A stretch of 53,118 nucleotides of DNA from Solobacterium sp. (GTDB lineage Bacteria; Bacillota_I; Bacilli_A; Erysipelotrichales; Erysipelotrichaceae), in contig JAFRCE010000006.1 in NCBI GenBank assembly GCA_017404505.1, positions 1-53,118 of the forward strand. The letters run 5' to 3'. The notes below the pieces were generated by a model. It saw only the letters and a list, made by a program, of their open reading frames with translations, was not told the origin of the DNA and made no database searches. The translations under genes and the position numbers were made by a program. This document shows, piece by piece, positions 26,031-35,060 of this stretch (positions are counted from its first letter, which is position 1; each line of letters starts with the position of its first letter).

Positions 26031-27146
26031 ATGAGTGTGTATACAGGAAAAGAGAAACTGAAGATGGGTTTTGGTCTGATGCGCCTGCCCAAACTCGAAG
26101 ACGGATCAATCGACATTCCGCAGGTTTCGCAGATGGTCGACAGCTTTCTGGAAGCCGGCGGCACCTATTTTGACACAGCCTTTGCCTACCCGGGAAGCGA
26201 AGAAGCGATCCGCCAGGCTCTGGTTGAGCGTTACCCACGTGACCGTTACACCCTGGCATCCAAACTGATCATTTCACCAGGCAGCGATATCACCGAAGAA
26301 GAAGCAAAACAGGAAATCAGAACCAGTCTGGAACGCAGCGGCGCCGGTTATTTCGATTATTATCTGGTCCATGCCATTCAGCGGACAAACTATCAGAAAT
26401 ATGAAGAATACGGCATCTGGGATTACGTAAAGAAACTGAAGGAAGAAGGCCTGATCAGACATTACGGCTTCTCCTTCCATGCCGACCCCGAACTGCTGGT
26501 TGAGCTGCTTGAAAAGCATCCGGACGCGGAATTTGTCCAGCTGCAGATCAATTATGCCGACTGGGAGAATCCCGGCGTGCAGTCCCGCAAAAACTATGAG
26601 ATCTGCAAACAGTACGGCAAGCCGGTCGTTGTCATGGAACCGATCAAGGGCGGCATCCTGGCTGATCCGATCGATTCCGTCAAAGCCATTTTTGACAGAG
26701 AAAACAACGGCCTCTCCTACTCTTCCTGGGCACTGCGTTTTGTTGCCAGCAAGGATAACCTCCTGGCTGTCCTGAGCGGCATGAGTTCCCTGGAACAGAT
26801 GCAGGATAACCTCAGCTACATGAAAGACTTCAAACCGCTTGACGCCCATGAAGAAGAAGTGATCAAAGAAGCGCAGGAAGCACTGAACAGAGATCAGTCG
26901 ATTGCCTGCACCGCCTGCCACTACTGCACCAAGGGATGTCCGATGAACATTCCGATTCCGGAAATCTTCGCCGTCGAAAACCGCAAGAAAGGCAGTCCGG
27001 AATTCCGCACCAAGAGAGAATATGTCATTGTCACGGTCGGCCGCGGCAAAGCGTCTGACTGCATCCAGTGCGGCCAGTGTGAAGCAGCCTGTCCGCAGCA
27101 TCTGCCAATCATTTCCCTGCTCGAACAGTGCCGCAGCATGGAATAA
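26031..27146 (+). CDS. Aldo/keto reductase with C-terminal 4Fe-4S domain
   Basis: 371 residues. Residues 1-270 are an AKR barrel (GFGLMRLPKLEDGSID, GGTYFDTAFAY, KLIISPG, then YYLVHA). Residues 280-371 have two clusters: CTACHYCTKGCPMNI and CIQCGQCEAACPQHL, each CxxCxxC-x3-C(P). This class is common in anaerobes and fits an oxygen-sensitive gut organism; substrate and electron partner are unknown. AAAGGAG precedes the ATG by 12 nt. Divergent from eda-kdgK. Confidence 0.9.
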   Translation: MSVYTGKEKLKMGFGLMRLPKLEDGSIDIPQVSQMVDSFLEAGGTYFDTAFAYPGSEEAIRQALVERYPRDRYTLASKLIISPGSDITEEEAKQEIRTSLERSGAGYFDYYLVHAIQRTNYQKYEEYGIWDYVKKLKEEGLIRHYGFSFHADPELLVELLEKHPDAEFVQLQINYADWENPGVQSRKNYEICKQYGKPVVVMEPIKGGILADPIDSVKAIFDRENNGLSYSSWALRFVASKDNLLAVLSGMSSLEQMQDNLSYMKDFKPLDAHEEEVIKEAQEALNRDQSIACTACHYCTKGCPMNIPIPEIFAVENRKKGSPEFRTKREYVIVTVGRGKASDCIQCGQCEAACPQHLPIISLLEQCRSME

Positions 27147-27210
27147 CCGACAGCACCGAATTAGCGACATGAAAAAGAGTCTCACGCAGAGACTCTTTTT
27201 TTCAGAACCA

Positions 27211-27612
27211 CTATTGATATCTTTCAGCGTTCACTGACTTATCAAAGAAGAATTCGATTTCTTCACCGAGCGGACCGCGGCAGAATGCGATACGGGCAGG
27301 AACCGCCGGTTCACAGGGTATGCAGACTTCCTTCGGTTCCATGAAGACGTCATAGCCGGCAGCTTTGATTCTTTCAGCCAGCCCGTCGATTTCATCGGCG
27401 AAGAAAGCGAAATGACGGATCGCGCCCCGTTCGGTGCTGCCGGTTTCGTCATTGCCGATTTCCAGCCAGCAGTTTCCGGTTTCGACCATCATGCCTTTGT
27501 CCCATTCCCGGACAACCGGCAGACCAAGAACCTCAGTATAAAATCGTTTTGTTTCCGCGAAAACTTCCGGACTGCCGCATTTCATGGAAATATGATGAAT
27601 GCCTCTGATCAT
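27211..27612 (-). CDS. VOC (glyoxalase/bleomycin resistance) family protein
   Basis: 133 residues. Metal-ligand pattern: GIHHISMKC at the start, ETGNCWLEIGN, IRHFAFFADEIDGL and EIEFFFDKS, matching the paired beta-alpha-beta-beta-beta units with His and Glu ligands. It could be a lactoylglutathione-lyase-like enzyme, an epimerase or a resistance protein; the sequence does not decide. Convergent with the reductase gene; a short hairpin (27173-27203) lies between them. Confidence 0.85.
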   Translation of the reverse strand: MIRGIHHISMKCGSPEVFAETKRFYTEVLGLPVVREWDKGMMVETGNCWLEIGNDETGSTERGAIRHFAFFADEIDGLAERIKAAGYDVFMEPKEVCIPCEPAVPARIAFCRGPLGEEIEFFFDKSVNAERYQ

Positions 27613-27757
27613 GACCTGTCTCCTTTTTTCTATCTGTCATCATCTTATCAAATCCTGATGACGCGGAGAATCAGTTCACATTTCTGTTTCACTTTTTACG
27701 CATTTGGTGCATAATGAATTGACGAATTCGGATGACCGGATTCAGCAAGGAGGCTTT

Positions 27758-29518
27758 ATGAGAAACCTGAAACGATTCTTAACTGCTGTTCTCTCTTTTG
27801 TCCTCGCCTTCGTCCTGGTCGGCTGTCAGAAAAAAGCCGTCATGATCAACTTCGAAGGTATGCCGAAAGAAAGCGTTGAACAGTGGATGAACGAACATTC
27901 CGTAAGTACGGAAAATATCGTCTACTCATATGAATATCACGAGACCCTGAATCAGAATACCGTGGTCTCCCAGTCACCGGCGGCCGGTGAGGAAATCGAA
28001 GGAAACATCAGTTTCGTGCTTTCCAACGGTCCTGACCCGCACGCCCTCATCACATTGATCGATTTCAAAGGCATGACCCTCGAAGAAGTCCAGAAATGGT
28101 TTATCAACGAGCATTTCGCGCGTGTCAGTATTGATTATGTCTATGATCCGACGATTCCGGAAGGACAGTTTGTCGGCATCAATGTCAAAGACGGCAAAGC
28201 CAAACGCAGCGATCAGATCGTGATCCAGATCTCCGCCAGTCCGGAAGAAGCCGGTGTCGCCCTCACCGTGCCGGACATGACCGGCTGGACCCGCGGCAAA
28301 GTTGAAGAATGGGCGAACACCAACAAGATCACCGTTACTTATTCGGAAGTCAGAAGCACCAAGGTGCAGGCTGGCTACGTGCTGGCTGTCGAACCTTCCG
28401 CCGGCAAGGAAGTCTTCCGCCGGGACGGTCTGAAAGTCACCATTTCCAAAGGCCCGCAGGTACAGGCTGTGGATCTGACGAACAAGACAGCCGCGGAAAT
28501 CGAAGCATGGGGCAAAGAAAACGAGATCCAGATCTCCTGGATCAAGTGCTACAGTGATCAGCCGAAAGACAAGATTTACCGGAACGAACCGAATACCGGC
28601 ATGCTGAATCCGGGTTCGATCATGAAAGTATTTCAGTCAGCCGGTGCTGTTCCGGTTCAGAGCTTTATCGGCAAGAACTACCAGACAGCCTTTACGCCAT
28701 GGCTGACTCAGACCAACCAGAACTTCAGCGGCACCGCCAATCTGAAAGTCACCGTCACGGAAAAAGAAGTGACCGACAAGGAGACAGGCGTCATTCTTGA
28801 ACAGTCGCCAAGCAGCGGCACAGTCAATCCCGGCAGCACGATTGCTGTTGTAATCGCCCGCCATGTCGATCCGAAGCCGGAACCGAAACCGGATCCGAAA
28901 CCGGAGCCGACACCGGAACCGAAAAAGATCACCATTCCGCGTATGACCGGCTACTCTGAATTTGATTTCAAACATGCCCTGCATGCCTATGGCGTGATCG
29001 AAGGCATCCGCACAGAGCAGTACAGCAACGTCATTGCCAAGGAATACATTATCTCGAACGATACCGGTGAATTCGACGAAAACGCCGAAGTCAATTACAC
29101 CGTCAGTCTCGGCCAGTTCACCATTGACGGACACGATTGGGAAGACAAGCCTTATTCCGAACTGGAAGCCATGATCGAGAGCGCCAACCGCCTGGGTGCT
29201 TATGTTACCCTGTCACCGTCCTATATCGATACCGGTGATGAAAGCAAGGATAATCTGATCGTCTCGCTGGAAGGTCCGATGGATGACGGCACGATCCACG
29301 TGCGTGTCATGCATTATCTGGAAAACAGCGACGAAGATCCGGCTGACGAGGAAATCGATCCGCCGGCGCCGTCCGAGGATGAGGAAGTTGTCCCTTCCGA
29401 AGAAACGGATCCGGAACCGGCTGATGAACCGGAAGACAGCAAGGCAGACGAGGAAACGTCCATACTGCGCGTCCTGAGCCGCATCCTGTTCTTCTGCAGC
29501 AGATACAATAGAGGTTAA
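27758..29518 (+). CDS. PASTA-repeat lipoprotein
   Basis: 586 residues from MRNLKRFLTAVLSFVLAFVLVGC, with AAGGAGG 6 nt upstream. The lipobox LVGC puts Cys at about residue 23, so it is anchored outside the membrane. About seven PASTA-like repeats follow, with recurring GMT/GW-x-x-x-x-V-E-x-W cores and paired SPSAG/GPDP-type turns; a Pro/Glu/Lys linker separates repeats five and six. An acidic region of about 45 residues is followed by a short basic-hydrophobic tail that looks out of place. PASTA domains bind muropeptides or beta-lactams, but here no kinase or PBP is attached. Confidence 0.85.
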   Translation: MRNLKRFLTAVLSFVLAFVLVGCQKKAVMINFEGMPKESVEQWMNEHSVSTENIVYSYEYHETLNQNTVVSQSPAAGEEIEGNISFVLSNGPDPHALITLIDFKGMTLEEVQKWFINEHFARVSIDYVYDPTIPEGQFVGINVKDGKAKRSDQIVIQISASPEEAGVALTVPDMTGWTRGKVEEWANTNKITVTYSEVRSTKVQAGYVLAVEPSAGKEVFRRDGLKVTISKGPQVQAVDLTNKTAAEIEAWGKENEIQISWIKCYSDQPKDKIYRNEPNTGMLNPGSIMKVFQSAGAVPVQSFIGKNYQTAFTPWLTQTNQNFSGTANLKVTVTEKEVTDKETGVILEQSPSSGTVNPGSTIAVVIARHVDPKPEPKPDPKPEPTPEPKKITIPRMTGYSEFDFKHALHAYGVIEGIRTEQYSNVIAKEYIISNDTGEFDENAEVNYTVSLGQFTIDGHDWEDKPYSELEAMIESANRLGAYVTLSPSYIDTGDESKDNLIVSLEGPMDDGTIHVRVMHYLENSDEDPADEEIDPPAPSEDEEVVPSEETDPEPADEPEDSKADEETSILRVLSRILFFCSRYNRG

Positions 29519-29520
29519 AA

Positions 29521-29572
29521 AAAGAAGACGCATGTTTACGGAACTGCCTGTTCCAAAACAGCGTCTTTTTTC
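29521..29572 (+). terminator. Terminator of the PASTA lipoprotein gene
   Basis: Outer AAGACGC / GCGTCTT with TTTTTT, inner GGAAC / GTTCC. Confidence 0.8.
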
Positions 29573-29579
29573 TGTATAT

Positions 29580-29615
29580 GAAAAAACCCATTGCCGTATG
29601 ACAATGAGTTTTCCA
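29580..29615 (-). terminator. Terminator of the glycerate kinase gene
   Basis: Stem CATTG / CAATG extended by AAAACC / AGTTTT; T run on the minus strand side. Confidence 0.65.
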
Positions 29616-29622
29616 TTCAGAT

Positions 29623-30762
29623 TCAGCGCATATCCATGCCGGTTTTGACAAACCGGAACATGCGTACAGCGCCTTCGTAATACAGTTCTTCCGCCCGTTC
29701 AATGGCCTCTTCGACAGGCATCGGTCCGTTGACCGTTGTCATCAGGGAACTGACGCCATGATTGCAGATGTCCATCGCGCCTTTACCCATGCCGCCCGAG
29801 AGACCGAGAACCGGAACGCCTTTGGCCTTGGCCCGTTCACCGACCCCCTGCATGACTTTGCCAAAGCAGCTCTGCCAGTCCGTTCTTCCTTCGCCGGTTA
29901 CCACCATGTCCACGCCTTCCAGACGCTTGTCGAAATTGATCAGATCCAGAACGGTTTCGATGCCGGACCGCATTTCACCATGCAGGAATACCAGCAGAGC
30001 GGTTCCCAGGCCGCCGGCCGCGCCGCTTCCTTTGATCGTATCCGGATCGATACCGAACTGCCGGATAATGACATTCTTGTAATTGAGCATGCCCTTTTCC
30101 AGACGGTCCTGGATTTCCGGTGTCGCCCCTTTCTGGGCTGAGAACGTATATGTCGCACCATCCGGTCCACATAGCGGATTGGTCACGTCACACATGACGG
30201 TGATCTTCGTTTCCTTCAGACGAGGGTCAAGACCGGTGACATCGATGGATGCGACTTCTTCCAGATCGCAGCCCCTGCCCATCAGTTCATTGCCGTCTCT
30301 GTCCAGGAAGCGGACACCCAGCGCCCGCGCGCAGCCCATGCCGCCGTCGTTGGTGGCACTGCCGCCGATGGCGATCGACAGGTCACGGAAACCTTTGTCC
30401 AGGGCATCCTTGATCATCTGGCCGGTGCCATATGTCGATGTGTACAGAGGATTACGCATTTTTCTGGGCAGCAGCGGCAGTCCGGAAGCGGCTGCCATTT
30501 CAATCACAGCCCGGTTGGTATCCAGCATGCCATAATAGGCTGTCGTTTTATCCATCAGCGGACCATAAACTTCCGTTTTCAGCTTTTCTCCGCATTCCGC
30601 GCTGATGACCGCGTCGACTGTGCCTTCACCGCCATCAGCGACCGGAACGCCGCTGTATTCGATTTCACCGAATACTTCCTTGGCGGCTCTGGCTAAAAGC
30701 TCGACGGTCTGTTCACTGCTCAGCGAACCTTTGAACGAATCAGAAGCAAATAACAGTTTCAT
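29623..30762 (-). CDS. glxK: Glycerate kinase
   Basis: 379 residues from MKLLFASDSFKGSLSS, start supported by AAGGGAG. Family I (GarK/GlxK) motifs: VADGGEGTVDA, GGSATNDGGMGCARALG, and VVTGEGRTDWQS. Phosphorylates D-glycerate (2-phosphoglycerate is the usual product of this class). Placed 24 bp after a GntP-family permease gene, so glycerate is likely taken up and fed to lower glycolysis. Ends at its own terminator. Confidence 0.93.
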   Translation of the reverse strand: MKLLFASDSFKGSLSSEQTVELLARAAKEVFGEIEYSGVPVADGGEGTVDAVISAECGEKLKTEVYGPLMDKTTAYYGMLDTNRAVIEMAAASGLPLLPRKMRNPLYTSTYGTGQMIKDALDKGFRDLSIAIGGSATNDGGMGCARALGVRFLDRDGNELMGRGCDLEEVASIDVTGLDPRLKETKITVMCDVTNPLCGPDGATYTFSAQKGATPEIQDRLEKGMLNYKNVIIRQFGIDPDTIKGSGAAGGLGTALLVFLHGEMRSGIETVLDLINFDKRLEGVDMVVTGEGRTDWQSCFGKVMQGVGERAKAKGVPVLGLSGGMGKGAMDICNHGVSSLMTTVNGPMPVEEAIERAEELYYEGAVRMFRFVKTGMDMR

Positions 30763-30786
30763 ACCATTCTCCCTTGTCATGAACGA

Positions 30787-32178
30787 TTAGTGCAGGAAAA
30801 GACTCAGCAGAGCAATTTCCAGTATCGCTGCCACGCCCATGACAAGAGTGTTCATCGTCTGTGTTTTATAACCGCGTTCCGGTGACATGGCACCAAAGTT
30901 GGTGACAACCCAGAAATAAGAGTCATTGGCGTGTGATACTGTCATTGCGCCAGCGCCGATTGCCATGCATACAAGTGTGATCTGCACCGGTGTGGTAAAA
31001 CCAAGAACCGGCAGAAGCGGAGCGACGATGCCGGCTGTCGTTGTCAGAGCGACAGTGGAAGAACCCTGAGCGGTCTTCAGAATCGCCGACAGCAGGAACG
31101 GGAAGAAGATTCCCATAGCCGAAAGCACAGTCGCATGCGCGGAAATATAGTTGACCATGTCAGAAGCGGAAATGACCTTGCCCAGCACGCCGCCGGCAGC
31201 TGTCACGAACAGGATCGGGCCGACTGTCTTCAGTGTGTCATTGGTAATGTCATAGAATTTGTCCATCTTGCCGGCCCCTCTCAGCTGGGCAACGGCGAAT
31301 GCCGTACCGACAGCCAGGGCGATGATCGGAGTGCCGAGGAAGGCAATCAGACTGGCAAGGCCGCCTGACATTTTGGCCATGGAAGCGATGGAAGAAAGCG
31401 ACATCAGAATGATCGGAACAATGATCGGAGCCAGTGAAGAGAAGCCGCTCGGCAGTTTGCCGTATTCCGCGACCAGTTCTTCATATGTCTTTACGGTCTC
31501 CGCATCAGCTGATTCATCATCAGCCTTGACTTTTTTGCCGATGTATTTGCTGTAGAACAGACCAGCAGCCAGCGGGAAGATCGAGCAGACAACACCCAGT
31601 CCCATGACCAGCAGAAGATTGTCACCGATGCCAAGCGTGGATGCCGCGGCGATTGGACCCGGTGTCGGCGGGATGAATACGTGCGCGATGTACAGACCGG
31701 ACGCCAGTCCGACTGTCATGGCAACGGAAGATTCTTTCGTGCGCTGAACGAGCGCTTTTCTGATCGGATTCAGAATAACGAAACCGGAGTCACAGAAGAC
31801 CGGAATGGATACGACCCAACCCATCAGTTCCATGGCCAGGACCGGATTCTTTTCGCCGACGAGTTTGATGACCATGTCAGCCAATTTCAAAGCCGCACCG
31901 GTTACTTCCAGAATACTGCCGATCAGAGCACCGAGAATGATCACGATACCGATACTTGAGAAGGTACCGGAGAAACCGGCACCGATAACATTTGCGAGAC
32001 CGCTGATCTTCGTGCCGTCTTCCAGGGTTTTGTCAACCAGCGGAATACCGGCGATCAGACCAAGCGCCAGTGAGATCAGCATGATCGAAATGAACGGATG
32101 AATCTTCAGTTTCGAAATCATAATGATCATCAGAACGATTGCAAGCACAAAAACAATGATTAGCGGAAAACCTGTCAT
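30787..32178 (-). CDS. GntP-family permease, probable glycerate/gluconate transporter
   Basis: 463 residues, about 12 membrane helices, standard for GntP. The family motifs include SIPVFCDSGFVIL and the central FIPPTPGPIAAA, and the end GYKTQTMNTL. It is a proton-driven permease for small sugar acids. The linked glycerate kinase suggests glycerate as substrate; gluconate cannot be excluded. A GGGAGG site lies 10 nt before the ATG. Promoter region of about 100 bp has TAAAAT on the minus strand but no strong -35. Confidence 0.9.
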   Translation of the reverse strand: MTGFPLIIVFVLAIVLMIIMISKLKIHPFISIMLISLALGLIAGIPLVDKTLEDGTKISGLANVIGAGFSGTFSSIGIVIILGALIGSILEVTGAALKLADMVIKLVGEKNPVLAMELMGWVVSIPVFCDSGFVILNPIRKALVQRTKESSVAMTVGLASGLYIAHVFIPPTPGPIAAASTLGIGDNLLLVMGLGVVCSIFPLAAGLFYSKYIGKKVKADDESADAETVKTYEELVAEYGKLPSGFSSLAPIIVPIILMSLSSIASMAKMSGGLASLIAFLGTPIIALAVGTAFAVAQLRGAGKMDKFYDITNDTLKTVGPILFVTAAGGVLGKVISASDMVNYISAHATVLSAMGIFFPFLLSAILKTAQGSSTVALTTTAGIVAPLLPVLGFTTPVQITLVCMAIGAGAMTVSHANDSYFWVVTNFGAMSPERGYKTQTMNTLVMGVAAILEIALLSLFLH

Positions 32179-32279
32179 AAGTGAATTATCCTCCCTTTTT
32201 TCAGAACAGATTGTCAGTTGATTTCATTTTACCATCTTTTCTGATTCAGTAGAGAATATTCCACTGTTTTTATTTACTA

Positions 32280-32759
32280 CTATCTGACCTTGCTGTTATG
32301 CCACACCATACGGTGATAGGCAGACTGATCATCGGCAAATCCGGCTTTCCGATAGAGCGGATAACCGGCTTTGGTCGCTTTGAGTTCAATGACGGCGATT
32401 TCCATCTTTTCGGCGTCTTTCAGAAGCTCCTCCATGACCCTTCCGCCATAGCCCCTGTGCCGCATGTCCACGCGGGTGTACACATTCAGAACCGTGCCGG
32501 TGCAGCCGTTGATAAACGCCGGACTCATCGGTTTTTCATCGACCAGCAGAAACGCGCAGGCCGCGACTGTTTCTTCCGCGATCAGAAGATATACAAACAG
32601 ATCCTGATTCAGATGCCGTTGATAATAACCGGGCAGCTGGGCGCGGAGGGTTCTTTCCGTTTCCGCAGACAGACCGCCGTGATCCTCATTCAGAAAGGCA
32701 ACCCGCAGTTCCGTCAGTTCATCAATATCCGGCAGGCCGGCTTTTCTAATAGATACCAT
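32280..32759 (-). CDS. GNAT acetyltransferase
   Basis: 159 residues. Acetyl-CoA motif: NVYTRVDMRHRGYGGRVMEELL, then LKATKAGYPLYRKAGFAD at the C-terminus. Third gene of a MATE-MBL-GNAT set, 14 bp after its neighbour with AAGGAG before the ATG. Such small GNATs often modify amino groups of antibiotics or peptides; the MATE neighbour makes a resistance role conceivable but unproven. Confidence 0.88.
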   Translation of the reverse strand: MVSIRKAGLPDIDELTELRVAFLNEDHGGLSAETERTLRAQLPGYYQRHLNQDLFVYLLIAEETVAACAFLLVDEKPMSPAFINGCTGTVLNVYTRVDMRHRGYGGRVMEELLKDAEKMEIAVIELKATKAGYPLYRKAGFADDQSAYHRMVWHNSKVR

Positions 32760-32773
32760 GCTTCCGTTCTCCT

Positions 32774-33613
32774 TCAGATTTCGATACTGGTACGGGGTAA
32801 CTGAACCAGACAGTTAATGCCTTCTTCCTCGCAATGTCTGGCCAGCCGGAAAAAGGATTCGCCGGTCGGTTCGATCACATGCGGCATGCCCTCGGCCGGC
32901 TTCTTCAGCCGTACGAAGAAATTATCCCAATGGAGCGGAATCACCAGCTTCGGCTTCACTTTCTGCGTCGTTTCCCGGAAGAAGATCTTCTCGGTCCCGG
33001 CATCCGCCTTGCCTAAGCCGGCAATGCCGAGGAAGAGAACGTCCGCCGGATAATTGTCCAGCTGTCCTTCGATGCAGTTGAAACTGGGCCGGATCAGGAA
33101 TTTCTTCCCTTCCGCCTCGACATAGAAGTCAAAGGATCCGCCTTCTTTGTAATCCCGAAGACGGGCCGGCTGCACGAGCGGCTCGTCGATCGTCTGACCA
33201 AGATCGTTGTTCAGTATCGTCGGTTTGGAATGTATGGAAGCCAGCACTTTGATTCTGAACTGACCCACGGTATATTCTTCGTCGGCGCTGAACTGCACCA
33301 TCTGCTCTTCGCTGACCCCGCCGCCTCTTGCCACATTCATGGCCGAGGAAGATCCGTAAATGCAGGCGCCTGTCTTAACCGCCATATACGGCGCGTCCAT
33401 GACATGATCATGGTGGGTATGGGAAATGAAGATCGCTTTCAGACGGTTAATATGGTGTTTCGCGATCATCTCATCGACCATTGCCGTGTCCGTCGCCTCA
33501 CTGCCTCTGACATATTTTGCCAGTGACGGACGGGTGAAATGACAGTCAAAGAGAATCTGATCTTGGCCGTCGTCAAACAGCAGAGTCGTCGTGCCGAAAA
33601 AAGTAACTTTCAT
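32774..33613 (-). CDS. Metallo-beta-lactamase-fold hydrolase, UlaG-like
   Basis: 279 residues. Zinc motif FISHTHHDHVMDAP (HxHxDH), early strand LLFDDGQDQILFDCHF, and late histidine in VIPLHWDNFF. The layout resembles UlaG/L-ascorbate-6-P lactonase-like and other MBL-fold proteins more than true beta-lactamases. Cytoplasmic. Sits between MATE (21 bp gap) and GNAT genes, so it is probably co-transcribed with both. Substrate unknown. Confidence 0.88.
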   Translation of the reverse strand: MKVTFFGTTTLLFDDGQDQILFDCHFTRPSLAKYVRGSEATDTAMVDEMIAKHHINRLKAIFISHTHHDHVMDAPYMAVKTGACIYGSSSAMNVARGGGVSEEQMVQFSADEEYTVGQFRIKVLASIHSKPTILNNDLGQTIDEPLVQPARLRDYKEGGSFDFYVEAEGKKFLIRPSFNCIEGQLDNYPADVLFLGIAGLGKADAGTEKIFFRETTQKVKPKLVIPLHWDNFFVRLKKPAEGMPHVIEPTGESFFRLARHCEEEGINCLVQLPRTSIEI

Positions 33614-33634
33614 ACGATCACCGTTTTCCTTTCA

Positions 33635-34990
33635 TCAGACAATTGCCCCTTTGCCGATACCAACCTTGCGGTAATACAGATACATCGCCACCATGCATAC
33701 CATCCAGCCGGCTGGATATCCCATGGCAATCGGAATCGGTTCATTGGCAATGAAGTTCGACATGATAAACAAATAGATTTGCCGGAAAAGAACGAAGGAC
33801 GCGATCTGAATGAACATCGGGCCGCGTGAGTTTCCGGAGCCGCGCAGTGCGCAGGCATGCACGTTGGACGGACAGGAGAGAACATAGAACGGCGAGATCC
33901 AGTGCAGGAACATTGCGCCGGCACTGATGACTTCCGCTCTCGAGTTGAAGAAGCTGACCAGCTGCGGAGCGAAGACCATGACCGGGATCATCGGAATGAC
34001 GGTGGCGATAAATGACATCAGAATGGAAATCCGCACACCCTTGATGGCTCTGTCCGTTTTGCCGACACCGACGTTCTGGCCGACAAAGGTCGTCGTCGCA
34101 AGACCGATCGACTGCATCGGCAGCAGCATCAGCGCGTCAATCTTGGAATATGCCGTCCAGCCGGACATGATATCCGCGCCGAACTGATTGATATAGGACT
34201 GTACAAAGATATTCGAGAAGGAAATGATCGCCATCTGCAGAGCGGCCGGAATGCCGACCCTGACAATACGGGAAAGAATGTCGCCATGGAAGCGGATCTC
34301 CTTCAGGTTCAGCCGGACACAGGTATCGACATGCATCAGCGTGTAAACCGTCAGGATGGCCGAAACAGCCTGGGCAATGACCGTTGCCCACGCGACGCCT
34401 TCAACACCCATATGGAAGACAAGAACGAAGACCAGATCCAGAATGATATTCAGAACAGCCGCTGTGGCGAGGAAATAGAACGGCCGCCGCGAGTCACCGG
34501 TTCCCTGCAGAATGGAAGCGCCGATATTGTAGAACAGCAGACCGGACACACCGGCAAAATAGATGGACAGATAGGCATCCGCCTGGGTATACACTTCCGG
34601 CGGTGTTTTCATCAAAGACAGTAGCAGCGGCTTGAGAAACAGACCGGCAATCGTCATGATGACAGCCAGCACGAAAGTCATGATGATGGCTGTGTGAACG
34701 GTATCTCTGACCCTTTCTTCCCGGCCGGCTCCGAAAAACTGCGATATCACAACACCGGCACCGCTGGAAAGACCGAGAAACAGACCAATCAGCATATTGA
34801 TGACAGGTCCGACCGTGCCGACGGCCGAGAATGCTTCATTGGATACATAATTGCCCACGACCCAGGTATCGACCATGTTGTAGAACTGCTGAAAGATATT
34901 GCCCAGCAGTAAAGGGATGGCAAAGGTAATCAGCAGTCTGGGAATACTGCCCTCTGTCATCGTGATGCTTTTCTTTTCGTTTTTACTCAT
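33635..34990 (-). CDS. MATE family efflux transporter
   Basis: 451 residues, 12 predicted helices in two homologous halves. Typical motifs: GSIPRLLITFAIPLLLGNIFQQFYNMVDTWVVGNYV and the middle PLLLSLMKTPPEVYTQADAYL. Exports cationic drugs or metabolites using sodium or proton gradient. First of three genes; upstream of it lies the trypsin-like protease gene in the same direction, about 70 bp away. Confidence 0.93.
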   Translation of the reverse strand: MSKNEKKSITMTEGSIPRLLITFAIPLLLGNIFQQFYNMVDTWVVGNYVSNEAFSAVGTVGPVINMLIGLFLGLSSGAGVVISQFFGAGREERVRDTVHTAIIMTFVLAVIMTIAGLFLKPLLLSLMKTPPEVYTQADAYLSIYFAGVSGLLFYNIGASILQGTGDSRRPFYFLATAAVLNIILDLVFVLVFHMGVEGVAWATVIAQAVSAILTVYTLMHVDTCVRLNLKEIRFHGDILSRIVRVGIPAALQMAIISFSNIFVQSYINQFGADIMSGWTAYSKIDALMLLPMQSIGLATTTFVGQNVGVGKTDRAIKGVRISILMSFIATVIPMIPVMVFAPQLVSFFNSRAEVISAGAMFLHWISPFYVLSCPSNVHACALRGSGNSRGPMFIQIASFVLFRQIYLFIMSNFIANEPIPIAMGYPAGWMVCMVAMYLYYRKVGIGKGAIV

Positions 34991-35060
34991 ACACGCGGCC
35001 TCTCTATCTCAATGTTAATCTCGTTCTTTTCCTTCGACAATCTTTCTTTGCGGGAAACCG

